Made by a program: the position numbers and the translations under genes. A stretch of 55,530 nt of DNA, from the NCBI GenBank assembly GCA_038225955.1, contig JBBRQV010000003.1, positions 1 through 55,530 of the forward strand, written 5' to 3'. Within the stretch, counting starts at the first letter, position 1. Each line of letters opens with the position of its first letter. Below, one piece after another: positions 7,444 to 16,276 of this stretch. The notes under the pieces are model-generated. The model saw only the letters and a list, made by a program, of their open reading frames with translations. It searched no databases and was not told where the DNA came from. This DNA is from JAFDZO01 sp038225955 (GTDB lineage: Bacteria > Bacteroidota > Ignavibacteria > Tepidaquicellales > Tepidaquicellaceae).

Positions 7444-9264
7444 TTAAATTTCAATATTAAGTCCGCCTAGTTTCATTATTCTCAGGGCGTTTGTTGTAGG
7501 ACAGGGGCCGGTATATAATTTATAATCAAAAACCATGCGACTTTCAATTATTTCTTCCTTGAAGTGCATATTTCTGATAATATCAAAATCCTTGCCAAGA
7601 TTTACAAGCTCTAAATCGTGTGTGGAAATTGCTCCACATCCGTTTCTATTAATTAATGATTTTATATATTCTCTACTGCCAATTAGTCTCTCGCGGTTGT
7701 TTGTTCCTTTAAATATCTCATCTATCAGAAAAAACAATGAGGGCTCATCATACTTCAGAATATTATCATAAATAACTTTCAACCGCTGAACTTCTGAGTA
7801 GAAGTAAGAAAGTCCTTCGTTAAGGCTATCACTGATTTTTATACAGGTGAAAATCCTGAATATACTTGTCGAGAAATCCGAAGCACATACAGGCGCTCCG
7901 CAAAAAGCCAGACAAAAGTTGGTTCCAAGGGTTTTGAGAAATGTACTCTTTCCTGACATGTTTGAGCCCGTTATAATTATTATCTCATTGTTAACCATAG
8001 AAAAATCATTGCACACTCTCTTATTATACATAACCAGAGGGTGTCCTAGATTTTTTGTCTGTATACCGGAAGACTTTTCTTCGATAAATTCAGGAAAGCA
8101 AAAATCAGGATTTGTATAACCATATTCAGCTAATGAATTCAGAGCTTCAAATTCGTAAAGCTTCTCCAGCCAGATGGGAAGTAACTCTTTCAATACTTGT
8201 TTTTGCTTCGCAAGCTGATTCGAAAGAAAAATATCATAGGGAATTATCGAGTTTACAATAAACCTGAAAATTGAATTCTCTCTGAAACTTAATAAATTAA
8301 TGAGCCGGTTAATTTTTTTAGAGACAATTACAGGGTTTGAATTATTATCATGAAACGGCTCTAAAAATTTTTGGAGCTCAGGATTTTTACTGAAATCTGT
8401 CTTAGAAATAATTTCAAAAACTTTATAAGCTTTTAAATATTCATCGAAAATTATTTCCGAGGGACCAATTATAAGTTTTATATTTTTTTCCTGTAAACCG
8501 TACAGTATAAGAACTAATAAGTATCCTCCCACCCAATAAGACGGGACGATATTGTAAAAGTTGAGAACGAAGAAAATAATGTTAAATAAAGAAACTAAGC
8601 TGTAAAAGAAAAATATAGAATTAGAGATTTTTAAGTTAGAATCTTTCTGCAGCCAATTTACAAGCTGAGATCCCTCAAACTCTTTCTTCTTTAAGTAAGA
8701 AAATCTTAAGAAGAGCTTTTCACGGAAGCTTTTATAAGGGATTAATTCCCTCACAATACTCTGCCTGAAAATTAATTCTTCATAATTTTTTAACGGGAAA
8801 AGAAGCCATGATTTTAATTTATCGAAGCCTTCTTTGGAAAAAGTATTGTTCAGTATCCTGAGTAATGAATACTGTCCCGTAATATCTAAATCAATTTCAA
8901 ACGGATGATGCGAGTCCCGGTATTCTTTTTTTGTTTCAGGAATTTTTTCCCAGTCAAGATTCATCTTTGCCAGCCGGACATTCTTTATCTTAATCCATTT
9001 TTTAATCTTATCTATGGATTGAATTAATTTACTATGCCTTGCCGCAAGAACTCCGAAAAGGAATAAATCCAAAACTATTACAAATATACCTGAAAGAGAG
9101 CCAATATAATTAAAAGCGATGTATGCAATAAGAACTCCAGCCGCAATTATACTTAGACGGTAGTAAGAAAGAGAATTACTTTTCTTATTTAAAAAGTTTA
9201 TTCTTTCCGTTAGTTTATTGATAATCTTTTCTTCGTGCACAAGTATTTCGTTTCGGGATGTCAT
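7444..9264 (-). CDS. Membrane-anchored MutS-family ATPase
   Basis: 606 residues. The C-terminal ~230 residues are a MutS-type ABC ATPase: Walker A TGSNMSGKSTFLKTLGTN, Walker B FFLIDEIFKGTNNRERL and the ISTHD switch. This is preceded by the helical core/clamp-like region. The N-terminal mismatch-recognition domain of MutS is absent. Hydrophobic helices are present at about 55-95 (LSIIAAGVLIAYIAFNYIG, then FVIVLDLFLFGVLAA) and about 215-260 (FFFYSLVSLFNIIFFVLNF, then GGYLLVLILYGL). Such proteins are annotated as MutS-like in Bacteroidota, but they are unlikely to do classical mismatch repair; their role is unknown. It heads the minus-strand operon. Confidence 0.85.
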   Translation of the reverse strand: MTSRNEILVHEEKIINKLTERINFLNKKSNSLSYYRLSIIAAGVLIAYIAFNYIGSLSGIFVIVLDLFLFGVLAARHSKLIQSIDKIKKWIKIKNVRLAKMNLDWEKIPETKKEYRDSHHPFEIDLDITGQYSLLRILNNTFSKEGFDKLKSWLLFPLKNYEELIFRQSIVRELIPYKSFREKLFLRFSYLKKKEFEGSQLVNWLQKDSNLKISNSIFFFYSLVSLFNIIFFVLNFYNIVPSYWVGGYLLVLILYGLQEKNIKLIIGPSEIIFDEYLKAYKVFEIISKTDFSKNPELQKFLEPFHDNNSNPVIVSKKINRLINLLSFRENSIFRFIVNSIIPYDIFLSNQLAKQKQVLKELLPIWLEKLYEFEALNSLAEYGYTNPDFCFPEFIEEKSSGIQTKNLGHPLVMYNKRVCNDFSMVNNEIIIITGSNMSGKSTFLKTLGTNFCLAFCGAPVCASDFSTSIFRIFTCIKISDSLNEGLSYFYSEVQRLKVIYDNILKYDEPSLFFLIDEIFKGTNNRERLIGSREYIKSLINRNGCGAISTHDLELVNLGKDFDIIRNMHFKEEIIESRMVFDYKLYTGPCPTTNALRIMKLGGLNIEI

Positions 9265-9312
9265 AAAGTAAAACTACCTATTTTCATAAAAAATTATAAT
9301 GGCAAAAGTTAA

Positions 9313-10485
9313 TTGAGTATTGTTTCTAATTATGATGTAATTATTATCGGCGCAGGCGCTGCCGGGCTTTTTTGTGCTATTGAAGCAGGGAAAAGAAAGA
9401 AGAGTGTTCTATTAATAGAGCATGAGGAGAAAGTAGGTAAAAAAATTCTTATCTCGGGCGGCGGAAGATGTAATTTTACTAATCTCTATGCTTCATCGGA
9501 AAACTATATTTCTCAAAATCCACATTTCTGTAAATCAGCACTGGCAAGATATACACAGCACGATTTTATTGAGCTTATCGAAAAGCATAATATTGCCTAC
9601 CATGAAAAAAAGCTCGGGCAATTGTTTTGCGATAGCGCTTCAAAGCAAATTGTTAATATGCTACTTGTTGAATGCGAAAAGGTTGGTGTAGATATAAAAG
9701 TAGATTGCAGCGTTAAGTCTGTTGAGAAGAAAAATAACTTTGTAGTAAAAACAAATCTAGGTGATTTTGAATCGGGTGCAGTAGTAATTGCTTCCGGCGG
9801 GCTTTCCATTCCTAAAATGGGAGCAACATCATTCGGTTATAAAATTGCCGAGCAGTTTGGAATTAAACTAACGAAAACAAAACCTGCATTAGTGCCTCTT
9901 TTGCTTTCAAAAGAAGATTTGCAGAAATTCAAGAATTTAAGCGGAGTATCCATAGATACTGTTGTTTCGAACAATGAAGTAAGCTTCAGAGAAAATATTT
10001 TATTTACACACAAAGGATTAAGCGGTCCTGCAATTTTGCAAATATCTTCTTATCTGAAAGATGAGGAGGAATTGAAAATTGATTTGATCCCCGATAGAGA
10101 TTTAAGCGAAATAAAAAACTCAACAGAAAAAATAGAATTAAAAACCTATCTGAAAAATTTCTTTGCGGAGAGATTTACATCAGTGCTAAGCGAGAATTAC
10201 TTAAAATCCAAACCGCTGTATCAATACAACGAAAAAGAAACTGAAGTTGTGAAGAATTTATTAAAAAATTTTACATTAAATGCTATAGGCGATGAAGGTT
10301 ACGAGAAAGCAGAAGTAACCCTAGGGGGAGTAGATACGGACGAACTCTCATCAAAAACCATGATGGCAAAAAAAGCGGTAGGTTTGTTTTTCATAGGAGA
10401 AGTTGTTGATGTTACAGGCTGGCTCGGCGGATATAATTTTCAATGGGCATGGTCAAGCGGTCACGCCGCAGCAACAAGTTTATAA
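9313..10485 (+). CDS. HI0933/YhiN-family NAD(P)/FAD-dependent oxidoreductase
   Basis: 390 residues. The N-terminal Rossmann fold for FAD is VIIIGAGAAGLFCAIEAGKR, with the acidic end of strand 2 (LLIEHEEKVG), followed by the family signature ISGGGRCNFTN. Further landmarks are GGLSIPKMGATSFGY and the C-terminal FFIGEVVDVTGWLGGYNFQWAWSSG, which closes the FAD site. The biological reaction of this family is not settled (aminoacetone oxidase-like annotations exist). The start is TTG at 9313; the nearby ATG at 9299 runs into a stop after five codons. It is divergent from the MutS-like gene and four bases upstream of the frameshifted dehydrogenase-like gene. Confidence 0.88.
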   Translation: MSIVSNYDVIIIGAGAAGLFCAIEAGKRKKSVLLIEHEEKVGKKILISGGGRCNFTNLYASSENYISQNPHFCKSALARYTQHDFIELIEKHNIAYHEKKLGQLFCDSASKQIVNMLLVECEKVGVDIKVDCSVKSVEKKNNFVVKTNLGDFESGAVVIASGGLSIPKMGATSFGYKIAEQFGIKLTKTKPALVPLLLSKEDLQKFKNLSGVSIDTVVSNNEVSFRENILFTHKGLSGPAILQISSYLKDEEELKIDLIPDRDLSEIKNSTEKIELKTYLKNFFAERFTSVLSENYLKSKPLYQYNEKETEVVKNLLKNFTLNAIGDEGYEKAEVTLGGVDTDELSSKTMMAKKAVGLFFIGEVVDVTGWLGGYNFQWAWSSGHAAATSL

Positions 10486-10489
10486 TTTT

Positions 10490-11031
10490 ATGGCACACGC
10501 ATTAATAATAGGCGGTACAGGAATGCTTGCAAAGGTAACTGAATACCTTTCGCAAAATTATGATACCGTTTCACTTATTTGCCGGGATGAAAAAAAAATT
10601 CTAATCTTAAAAATATAAACTCGTTAATATTAGATTATACCTATTATAAATTTCTATCTAAAAGCTTGCAATCTGCCGTAAAGAAGTTCGGGAATATAGA
10701 TTTAGTTGTATCGTGGATTCATTCATCCGCTCCGCTTGCTCCAAATACTATTGCCGATAAACTTAGTTCGTATGATCACTCATTCCGCTTCTTTGATATT
10801 CCCGGTAGCGCATATGCAGACCCGTCAAAAGATAATTCAGAAAGAAAAAGTAAGTTGATTGAAAATAAAAATCTTCAGTACAGAAAAATTATTTTAGGTT
10901 TTAAAATTGAGGATAATATTTCAAGATGGCTTACGAACTATGAAATAAGTTCAGGTGTAATTGATGCGATAAGAGAAGATATAAAAGAAACGGTGATAGG
11001 AACGGTTTCACCATGGGAAATGAGACCTTAG
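10490..11031 (+). pseudogene. Short-chain dehydrogenase-like protein, reading frame broken at an A9 tract
   Basis: The frame starting at ATG 10490 encodes MAHALIIGGTGMLAKVTEYL, a Rossmann GGTGML nucleotide-binding start, and stops at 10616-10618. The following frame continues as INSLILDYTYYKFLSKSL, then FGNIDLVVSWIHSSAPLA, and runs to 11031. Together they give a ~180-residue protein of a Firmicutes-like NAD-binding family. The frames join at nine A residues (10590-10598); one extra A, or -1 slippage, would restore one continuous protein. This may be a true frameshift, transcriptional slippage or a homopolymer sequencing error. It probably shares a transcript with the upstream flavoprotein (gap 4 bases). 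Confidence 0.7.
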
Positions 11032-11050
11032 TTTGTTTAATGAAACAAAA

Positions 11051-11079
11051 AACCCTGCAAGAAATAATCTTACAGGGTT
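11051..11079. terminator. Bidirectional intrinsic terminator between convergent genes
   Basis: AACCCTGCAAG (11051-11061) pairs with CTTACAGGGTT (11069-11079), an 11-bp stem with one mismatch and a 7-base loop. It is followed by TTTTG on the plus strand and preceded by an A-run (ACAAAAAA) that is a U-run on the minus strand. It lies between the ends of the dehydrogenase-like gene (+) and nuoJ (-). Confidence 0.75.
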
Positions 11080-11104
11080 TTGTATAAAAACTTATTTTAT
11101 AAAT

Positions 11105-11623
11105 TTATTCAAATTTCTTTTTAGCAAGCACAACTGCGCCGATTATCCCTGCCAGTAGCAGGAACGAGGCAAGCTCGAACGGTAACGAGTATGTAGTGGT
11201 AAGTTCTTTTCCTAAAGATTCTGCTGTTCCGATGGCGAGTGAATTCTCACTCATCTTATCAAACTTCCCGTAAAATCCGGCAAACACTGTAAATCCTAAT
11301 AAGCACATTAATAGAAGCGATAGAAGTATAGCAGTAAGTTTTTTAAATCCAATAATTTCCTTCAGGTTTTCTTTGTCACCGAGATTCAATAACATAATAA
11401 CGAAAAGGAATAAAACCATAATGGCGCCCATGTATACTAATACCTGAATAATGGCAATAAATTGCGCGCGAAGGAGAAGATAAATTCCTGATGTAGTAAA
11501 GAAATTCAGGATTAAAAACAGCGCGCTATTAATTGGGCTTTTGCGGGTAATCATCATAACTGCTGAAAAAACAGACAGTATCCCGAGGCTCCAGAAAAGA
11601 AATTGTTCTAATGTAAATGGCAT
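11105..11623 (-). CDS. nuoJ: NADH-quinone oxidoreductase subunit J
   Basis: 172 residues with five hydrophobic helices, matching complex I subunit J. The diagnostic block is ALFLILNFFTTSGIYLLLRA followed by FIAIIQVLVYMGAIMVLFLFVIMLL, which contains the pi-bulge helix region of NuoJ. The last helix is ELASFLLLAGIIGAVVLAKK. NuoJ belongs to the membrane arm of proton-pumping complex I and normally lies next to nuoK. Here neither nuoK nor any other nuo gene is adjacent: the neighbours are the convergent dehydrogenase-like gene and, upstream, a repeat element. nuoG is also isolated, at 17660-19288. Confidence 0.92.
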   Translation of the reverse strand: MPFTLEQFLFWSLGILSVFSAVMMITRKSPINSALFLILNFFTTSGIYLLLRAQFIAIIQVLVYMGAIMVLFLFVIMLLNLGDKENLKEIIGFKKLTAILLSLLLMCLLGFTVFAGFYGKFDKMSENSLAIGTAESLGKELTTTYSLPFELASFLLLAGIIGAVVLAKKKFE

Positions 11624-11704
11624 AGATGAATAATAAAAAATAAATATACTCTTTCTAAAATAAAATTGTAATTACAAATTTTGGGTGAATTCTATCTTTG
11701 AAAT

Positions 11705-11825
11705 TTAACCACAGAGTACACAGATTTTTGTACTCAGAGGGTGTAGATTAAAAGCTACTCAATTTTAGTAATTAATTTTTTTATCTGTGCTCTTTGCGAT
11801 TATTCTCTGTGCCCTCTGCGGTTAA
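11705..11825. repeat. 121-bp element with ~21-bp terminal inverted repeats
   Basis: The left end TTAACCACAGAGTACACAGA (11705-11724) and the right end (11804-11825, reverse complement TTAACCGCAGAGGGCACAGAGA) match at 17 of the first 20 positions. The interior repeats the CAGAG/CTCTG theme (TACTCAGAGGGTGTAG, GTGCTCTTTGCG). It has no coding capacity. Elements of this CACAGAG...CTCTGTG type are widespread intergenic repeats in this and other phyla and look like non-autonomous mobile or REP-like sequences. It occupies much of the 300-base gap between nuoJ and the TPR gene. Confidence 0.7.
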
Positions 11826-11885
11826 GTCATTATAAGGAATTTTCTGGCATGAAAATTGGTTCTAACTAACTGTAATCGCTTATTC

Positions 11886-11917
11886 GTTGAATATGCCAAT
11901 CATTAAAAGTATTTTCG
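11886..11917 (+). promoter_or_regulatory. Putative Bacteroidota-type promoter for the TPR gene
   Basis: GTTG (11886-11889) is followed after 20 bases by TATTTTCG (11910-11917), one mismatch from the -7 consensus TAnnTTTG. Transcription would begin close to the ATG at 11924, giving a nearly leaderless mRNA. Confidence 0.4.
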
Positions 11918-11923
11918 TTTTAT

Positions 11924-13597
11924 ATGTCTAAAAAACTCGTCATTATTTTTTTATTTCTTCTTGCCGTTACAGATGTTTTCGCTGTGAGTGTTTCAGAAGA
12001 CACTACCTCAAACAAAAGAAAAGCTGAAGGCTTATTTATAGAAGGCAAAACCCTTGAGCTTAAAAATAATTTTCTTGGAGCAATAGAAAATTATAAAACT
12101 GCTTTGCAATATGATAAGGCTCCGGGAATTTATTATTCACTCGGAAATTTGTACTACTATCTCGGAAAGTATCAGGAAGCTTTAACCTATGTAAAGAAAG
12201 CTTTGGATGTTGCGCCAAATGATACTGAGTATCTTGAGCGACTATCATCTGTTTACATTGGCTTAAACGAATATCCTAAAGCCGCAGAAACGATTGAGAA
12301 AATTATTACATTAGATTCAAATTATACCTATGGACTTTATACTCTTGCGCGGATTTATCAGGAGATGAAGATGCCCTCAAAGGCGATTAGTATTTATGAG
12401 AGAATCACTGATAAAATAGGATACGATTATGATGTGCTTAGAAAGATGTATGACATCTATGCAGGCTTTAAGGAAATGGATAAGGCAACGGAAGCGCTTG
12501 AGGCGATTTTAAAATTAAATCCTTACAACGGAGAAATAAAGACTCTCCTTGCTGCCCACTATAGAGAGGTTGGAAGACTTGAAGATGCAGAGAGATTGTA
12601 CGAAGAAGTTTTTGCAATAAGCCCTAAGGATAAAAATGTTCAGGCAGAGCTTATAAAAATTTATTTTCAAAAAAACGATAACACAAAGGGATTTCAGAAA
12701 TTCAGTCAGTTACTTGGTAAGGATTCATTGGATTTTTATGAAAAAGTTCAGGTCGGAGAAGTTTACTATAGATTGATAAGCCAGGATAAAGGCGCACTAG
12801 ATATCACGACAAATATTTTCACAAGTTTGAACAGCCAATATCCGAATGAATGGATTCCTTATTATTATCTCGGCGCGATAGATCTGGTAAATAATAATGA
12901 AAGCACTTATAAAGAAAAATTTAATAAGGCTTTACAGTATGGAGATACATCAAAGCAGGTTTATTTATTAATAGGTGTAACATATTTCCAAAGAAATAAA
13001 ATGCAGGAGGCAAAAAATGCTTTGGAAAAAGGTCTCGCGCATTTCCCGAATGATTTTGATTTTTTAAATCTCATGGGTAATATAGAGCAGCAAAGTGGAA
13101 ATCCTTCCGGCGCTCTTACATATTTTGAAAAAGCAAAAGAGCAGAATCCTGATGACGTAAATAATCTTGTTGCGCTTGCAGGTTTATATGAAACTTTCAA
13201 ACGATATAAAGAATCAAACTCTGCCTATGATAAAGTTTTAAGCATCGAGCCTGATAACGCATTGGCTTTGAATAATTATGCCTACTATCTCTCTGAAAGA
13301 GGGGAGCGTCTCAATGATGCGCAGATGATGTCAAAAAAATCGTTGGAGCAGAATCCCGATAACGCTTCATACCTTGATACTTACGGATGGATAATGTTTA
13401 AGGTCAAAAAATATGAAGATGCACGCGATTATATATTAAAGTCGTTGAAGCTAAACGGAAACTCAGCGGTGGTGAATGACCACCTTGGAGATATTTACGA
13501 TGCAATGGGTGATAGAGCTAACGCAATAAAATATTGGAAGAAAGCGTATGAGCTTGCTCCGGATAATCAGGAATTCAAAAGCAAAATTTCAAAGTAG
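11924..13597 (+). CDS. Exported TPR-repeat protein
   Basis: 557 residues. The N-terminus is a Sec signal (MSKKLVIIFLFLLAVTDVFA, cleavage probably after VFA). The rest is a long tetratricopeptide array from about residue 35 to the end, with good consensus repeats such as GIYYSLGNLYYYLGKYQEAL, ALNNYAYYLSERGERLNDAQ, then DTYGWIMFKVKKYEDARDYI and NDHLGDIYDAMGDRANAIKY. The spacing and C-terminal repeats resemble periplasmic/outer-membrane TPR scaffolds rather than an enzyme. The partner is unknown. It is followed by trxB after 31 bases and is probably co-transcribed with it. Confidence 0.85.
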   Translation: MSKKLVIIFLFLLAVTDVFAVSVSEDTTSNKRKAEGLFIEGKTLELKNNFLGAIENYKTALQYDKAPGIYYSLGNLYYYLGKYQEALTYVKKALDVAPNDTEYLERLSSVYIGLNEYPKAAETIEKIITLDSNYTYGLYTLARIYQEMKMPSKAISIYERITDKIGYDYDVLRKMYDIYAGFKEMDKATEALEAILKLNPYNGEIKTLLAAHYREVGRLEDAERLYEEVFAISPKDKNVQAELIKIYFQKNDNTKGFQKFSQLLGKDSLDFYEKVQVGEVYYRLISQDKGALDITTNIFTSLNSQYPNEWIPYYYLGAIDLVNNNESTYKEKFNKALQYGDTSKQVYLLIGVTYFQRNKMQEAKNALEKGLAHFPNDFDFLNLMGNIEQQSGNPSGALTYFEKAKEQNPDDVNNLVALAGLYETFKRYKESNSAYDKVLSIEPDNALALNNYAYYLSERGERLNDAQMMSKKSLEQNPDNASYLDTYGWIMFKVKKYEDARDYILKSLKLNGNSAVVNDHLGDIYDAMGDRANAIKYWKKAYELAPDNQEFKSKISK

Positions 13598-13628
13598 TAT
13601 TTTAAAATCTTCAACAATAATTTAACCC

Positions 13629-14576
13629 ATGTCTAACCACCACAAAGTAATAATAATAGGTTCAGGTCCTGCAGGATTTACAGCGGCATTATACACAGCA
13701 AGAGCAAATTTAAATCCGATAATATTTGAAGGCAATCAGCCCGGCGGACAGTTAATGATAACGACTGAAGTAGAAAACTATCCCGGCTTCGAGCACGGCA
13801 TACAAGGTCCCGAGTTGATGGATGTAATGAGAAAGCAAGTGCACAGATTCGGCGCGAAATCAATTTATAAATTTATTACAAAAGTAGATTTCTCCCAGAG
13901 ACCTTTTCAAATGCACACTGAGGACGGCGAGCTTTATACCTCTGATACAGTTATAGTTGCAACAGGTGCAACTGCTAAATTACTCGGACTTGAGACGGAA
14001 CATAAATTCATGGGATACGGGGTATCTGCCTGCGCTACTTGCGACGGATTCTTTTTCAGAAATCAACGTGTGATTGTTGTTGGCGGCGGAGATACTGCAA
14101 TGGAAGAAGCAAATTATTTAACAAGACATGCATCGGAAGTAATTTTAATACATAGAAAAGATTCGTTCAGAGCATCGAAGATTATGCTTGATAGAGTAAA
14201 AGAAAATCCGAAGGTAAGATTTATTACTGATACAGTTATAGAAGAAGTTGTTGGTAAAGAAGAAGAATTTAAGAAAACCGTTACAGGTGTGAAATTAAAA
14301 AATCTTGTAACAGGAAATACATCTGAAATGGATATTGAAGGTATCTTCATCGCAATCGGACACAAGCCTAACACGGATATATTCAAAGACATTCTTGATA
14401 TGGATGATGTAGGATATCTGGTTACAAAAAAATCTACATCGGAAACAAATATTCCCGGTGTGTTTGCGTGCGGCGATGCGCAGGATAGTTATTACAGGCA
14501 AGCAGTTACAGCAGCAGGCACAGGGTGCATGGCTGCAATAGATGCCGAGAGATATTTAGAAGCGCAGCATAAGTAA
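13629..14576 (+). CDS. trxB: Thioredoxin-disulfide reductase
   Basis: 315 residues, the usual size of low-molecular-weight thioredoxin reductase. FAD site VIIIGSGPAGFTAALYTARA at the N-terminus; the redox-active disulfide is Cys135/Cys138 in SACATCDGFF; NADPH site VIVVGGGDTAMEEANYL; the C-terminal FAD block is PGVFACGDAQDSYYRQAVTA. The enzyme moves electrons from NADPH through FAD to thioredoxin in the cytoplasm. It lies 28 bases upstream of hmgA, so it may share a transcript with it, although the two functions are unrelated. Confidence 0.95.
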   Translation: MSNHHKVIIIGSGPAGFTAALYTARANLNPIIFEGNQPGGQLMITTEVENYPGFEHGIQGPELMDVMRKQVHRFGAKSIYKFITKVDFSQRPFQMHTEDGELYTSDTVIVATGATAKLLGLETEHKFMGYGVSACATCDGFFFRNQRVIVVGGGDTAMEEANYLTRHASEVILIHRKDSFRASKIMLDRVKENPKVRFITDTVIEEVVGKEEEFKKTVTGVKLKNLVTGNTSEMDIEGIFIAIGHKPNTDIFKDILDMDDVGYLVTKKSTSETNIPGVFACGDAQDSYYRQAVTAAGTGCMAAIDAERYLEAQHK

Positions 14577-14604
14577 ATATTTTTAAAATTATTAATTATA
14601 AAAA

Positions 14605-15792
14605 ATGCCTTTTTATCATAAGCTGGGAAAATTCCCGCAGAAAAGACATACACAGTTCCGTCAGCCCGACGGCTCTTTGTATAAGGAAGAATTATTTTCC
14701 ACTATAGGATTCGACAGCATTTACTCGAATGCATACCACATAAATTCTCCCGCCAAAATAAATTCAATCGATAAAAAAGTTGAGACGTTCAATATAGAAG
14801 AGTGGGAAGATGCTTCACTGCGCCCTTACCATTTCAAGACGAAAGATTTAAAACCTGAGAGCGATATTATCTACGGAAGAAAGCCAGTGATGTATAATAA
14901 CGATGTTATAATGAGCATGTGCCTCCCTGCTTCACAGCCCGATGCGTTTTTTAAAAATGCATTGTACGATGAAGTGATGTTTGTGCATGAAGGCGAAGGT
15001 GTTCTTGAAACACAGCTTGGTTTTATGCCGTTCAGAAAAGGTGATTACATTGTTATCCCCAGAGGAATAATTTATAAATTAAATTACAAAACTCAGCCGA
15101 GACTATTAATATTTGAATCAAACGGACCTATTGAAACTCCGCGACGTTACAGAAATCATTTCGGGCAGATGCAGGAGCACGCTCCTTATTGCGAGAGAGA
15201 TATTCGCAGACCTGAAGAGATGGTTACGATTGATGAGAAAGGTGACTTTGTTATCAAAATAAAAAAAGGGAAGCAGCTTACATCTATCCATTATGATTTT
15301 CATCCGTTCGATGTTATTGGTTACGATGGATATTACTTCCCGTGGATTTTCAACATAGAAGATTTTATGCCTATCACAGGTAAAGTTCACATGCCGCCGC
15401 CGATTCATCAGACTTTCCATGCGCCTGGATTTGTAATCTGTTCGTTCTGCCCGCGCCTGCTTGATTATCATCCTTTAGCTGTGCCGATTCCTTACAATCA
15501 TAGCAATCTCGATTCCGATGAAATGCTTTATTATGTTGATGGAAATTTCTCGAGCAGAAAAGGTGTTGAGTACGCATCGATTAGTTTGCATCCGAATGGC
15601 ATTCCGCACGGACCGCATCCCGGAACAGTAGATGCTGCGCTCGGCAAAAAAGAAACTCTGGAGACAGCAGTAATGATGGATACATTCAGACCTGTGAAGC
15701 TTACTAACTTTGCAAAGAAATGGAATGCCGATGAGTATTATTTAAGCTGGAAGGAAGACGAGCCGACAGAGTTGATTAATGAAGGACAGTAA
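14605..15792 (+). CDS. hmgA: Homogentisate 1,2-dioxygenase
   Basis: 395 residues, a bacterial form slightly shorter than the human enzyme (~445). Typical opening: MPFYHKLGKFPQKRHTQFR. The N-terminal cupin has FVHEGEGVLETQLG and FRKGDYIVIPRG. The catalytic C-terminal half holds PPPIHQTFHAPGFVICSFCP, then NHSNLDSDEMLYYVDG and LHPNGIPHGPHPG, which supply the Fe(II) ligand set (His, Glu, His). The enzyme opens homogentisate to maleylacetoacetate in tyrosine/phenylalanine breakdown. No hpd, maiA or fahA is adjacent; only a small VOC protein follows, 6 bases downstream. Confidence 0.92.
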   Translation: MPFYHKLGKFPQKRHTQFRQPDGSLYKEELFSTIGFDSIYSNAYHINSPAKINSIDKKVETFNIEEWEDASLRPYHFKTKDLKPESDIIYGRKPVMYNNDVIMSMCLPASQPDAFFKNALYDEVMFVHEGEGVLETQLGFMPFRKGDYIVIPRGIIYKLNYKTQPRLLIFESNGPIETPRRYRNHFGQMQEHAPYCERDIRRPEEMVTIDEKGDFVIKIKKGKQLTSIHYDFHPFDVIGYDGYYFPWIFNIEDFMPITGKVHMPPPIHQTFHAPGFVICSFCPRLLDYHPLAVPIPYNHSNLDSDEMLYYVDGNFSSRKGVEYASISLHPNGIPHGPHPGTVDAALGKKETLETAVMMDTFRPVKLTNFAKKWNADEYYLSWKEDEPTELINEGQ

Positions 15793-15798
15793 AATTTT

Positions 15799-16185
15799 AT
15801 GAAAATTAATTGGACAAGTGTAACAGTAGATGACCAGGATAAAGCTTTAAAATTTTATACTGAAGTTTTAGGATTTGTTGTAAAGCATGATATGGATATG
15901 GGCGGACCGAGATGGATTACTGTGGTTTCGCCTGAAGGGCATCCTGATGTAGAACTTATTCTTGAGCCTGATTCTTTCCCTGCTGCTCAAGTTTATAAGA
16001 AAGCTCTTGTTGACGCAAAAATTCCCGCAACAATGTTTATGGTAAGTGATATAAAAAGTGAGTTCGAAAAATTAAAATCTCTTGGAGTTGTGTTTACAAA
16101 AGAGCCGGTAAGTATGGGACCTGTATGGGTTGCAGTGTTTGATGATACCTGCGGAAATCTTATCCAGTTAGTTCAGCCGGTTTAA
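15799..16185 (+). CDS. VOC-superfamily (glyoxalase/bleomycin-resistance-like) protein
   Basis: 128 residues forming one vicinal-oxygen-chelate unit: VTVDDQDKALKFYTEVLGFV at the start, then GGPRWITVVSPEG, VELILEPD, FMVSDIKSEFEKLKSLGV and FDDTCGNLIQLVQP. The canonical metal ligands are only partly evident (Glu in ELILEP), and the first His found in glyoxalase I is replaced by Thr in WTSVTVDD. It is too short to be 4-hydroxyphenylpyruvate dioxygenase, the VOC enzyme that would precede HmgA in the pathway. It directly follows hmgA, so it is co-transcribed, but no link in function is proven. Confidence 0.82.
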   Translation: MKINWTSVTVDDQDKALKFYTEVLGFVVKHDMDMGGPRWITVVSPEGHPDVELILEPDSFPAAQVYKKALVDAKIPATMFMVSDIKSEFEKLKSLGVVFTKEPVSMGPVWVAVFDDTCGNLIQLVQPV

Positions 16186-16231
16186 TTCGCTTTGTTATAA
16201 ATTTCAGTTTCGTATTAAATATAAATTTATC

Positions 16232-16266
16232 AGACCTGTCAGAATTAAAACCTGACAGGTCTTTTT
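16232..16266 (+). terminator. Intrinsic terminator after the VOC gene
   Basis: AGACCTGTCAG (16232-16242) pairs perfectly with CTGACAGGTCT (16252-16262), with a 9-base loop, followed by TTTTTG. It lies between convergent genes (VOC + and YciI -). The ACCTGTCAGG..CCTGACAGGT hairpin is also a commonly repeated intergenic sequence in this group. Confidence 0.8.
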
Positions 16267-16276
16267 GTTTTTAAAA

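Noticed and set aside
7444..9264. mutS or mutS2
   Set aside because: No mismatch-recognition domain I, no Smr domain, and there are membrane helices; only the ATPase core is shared.
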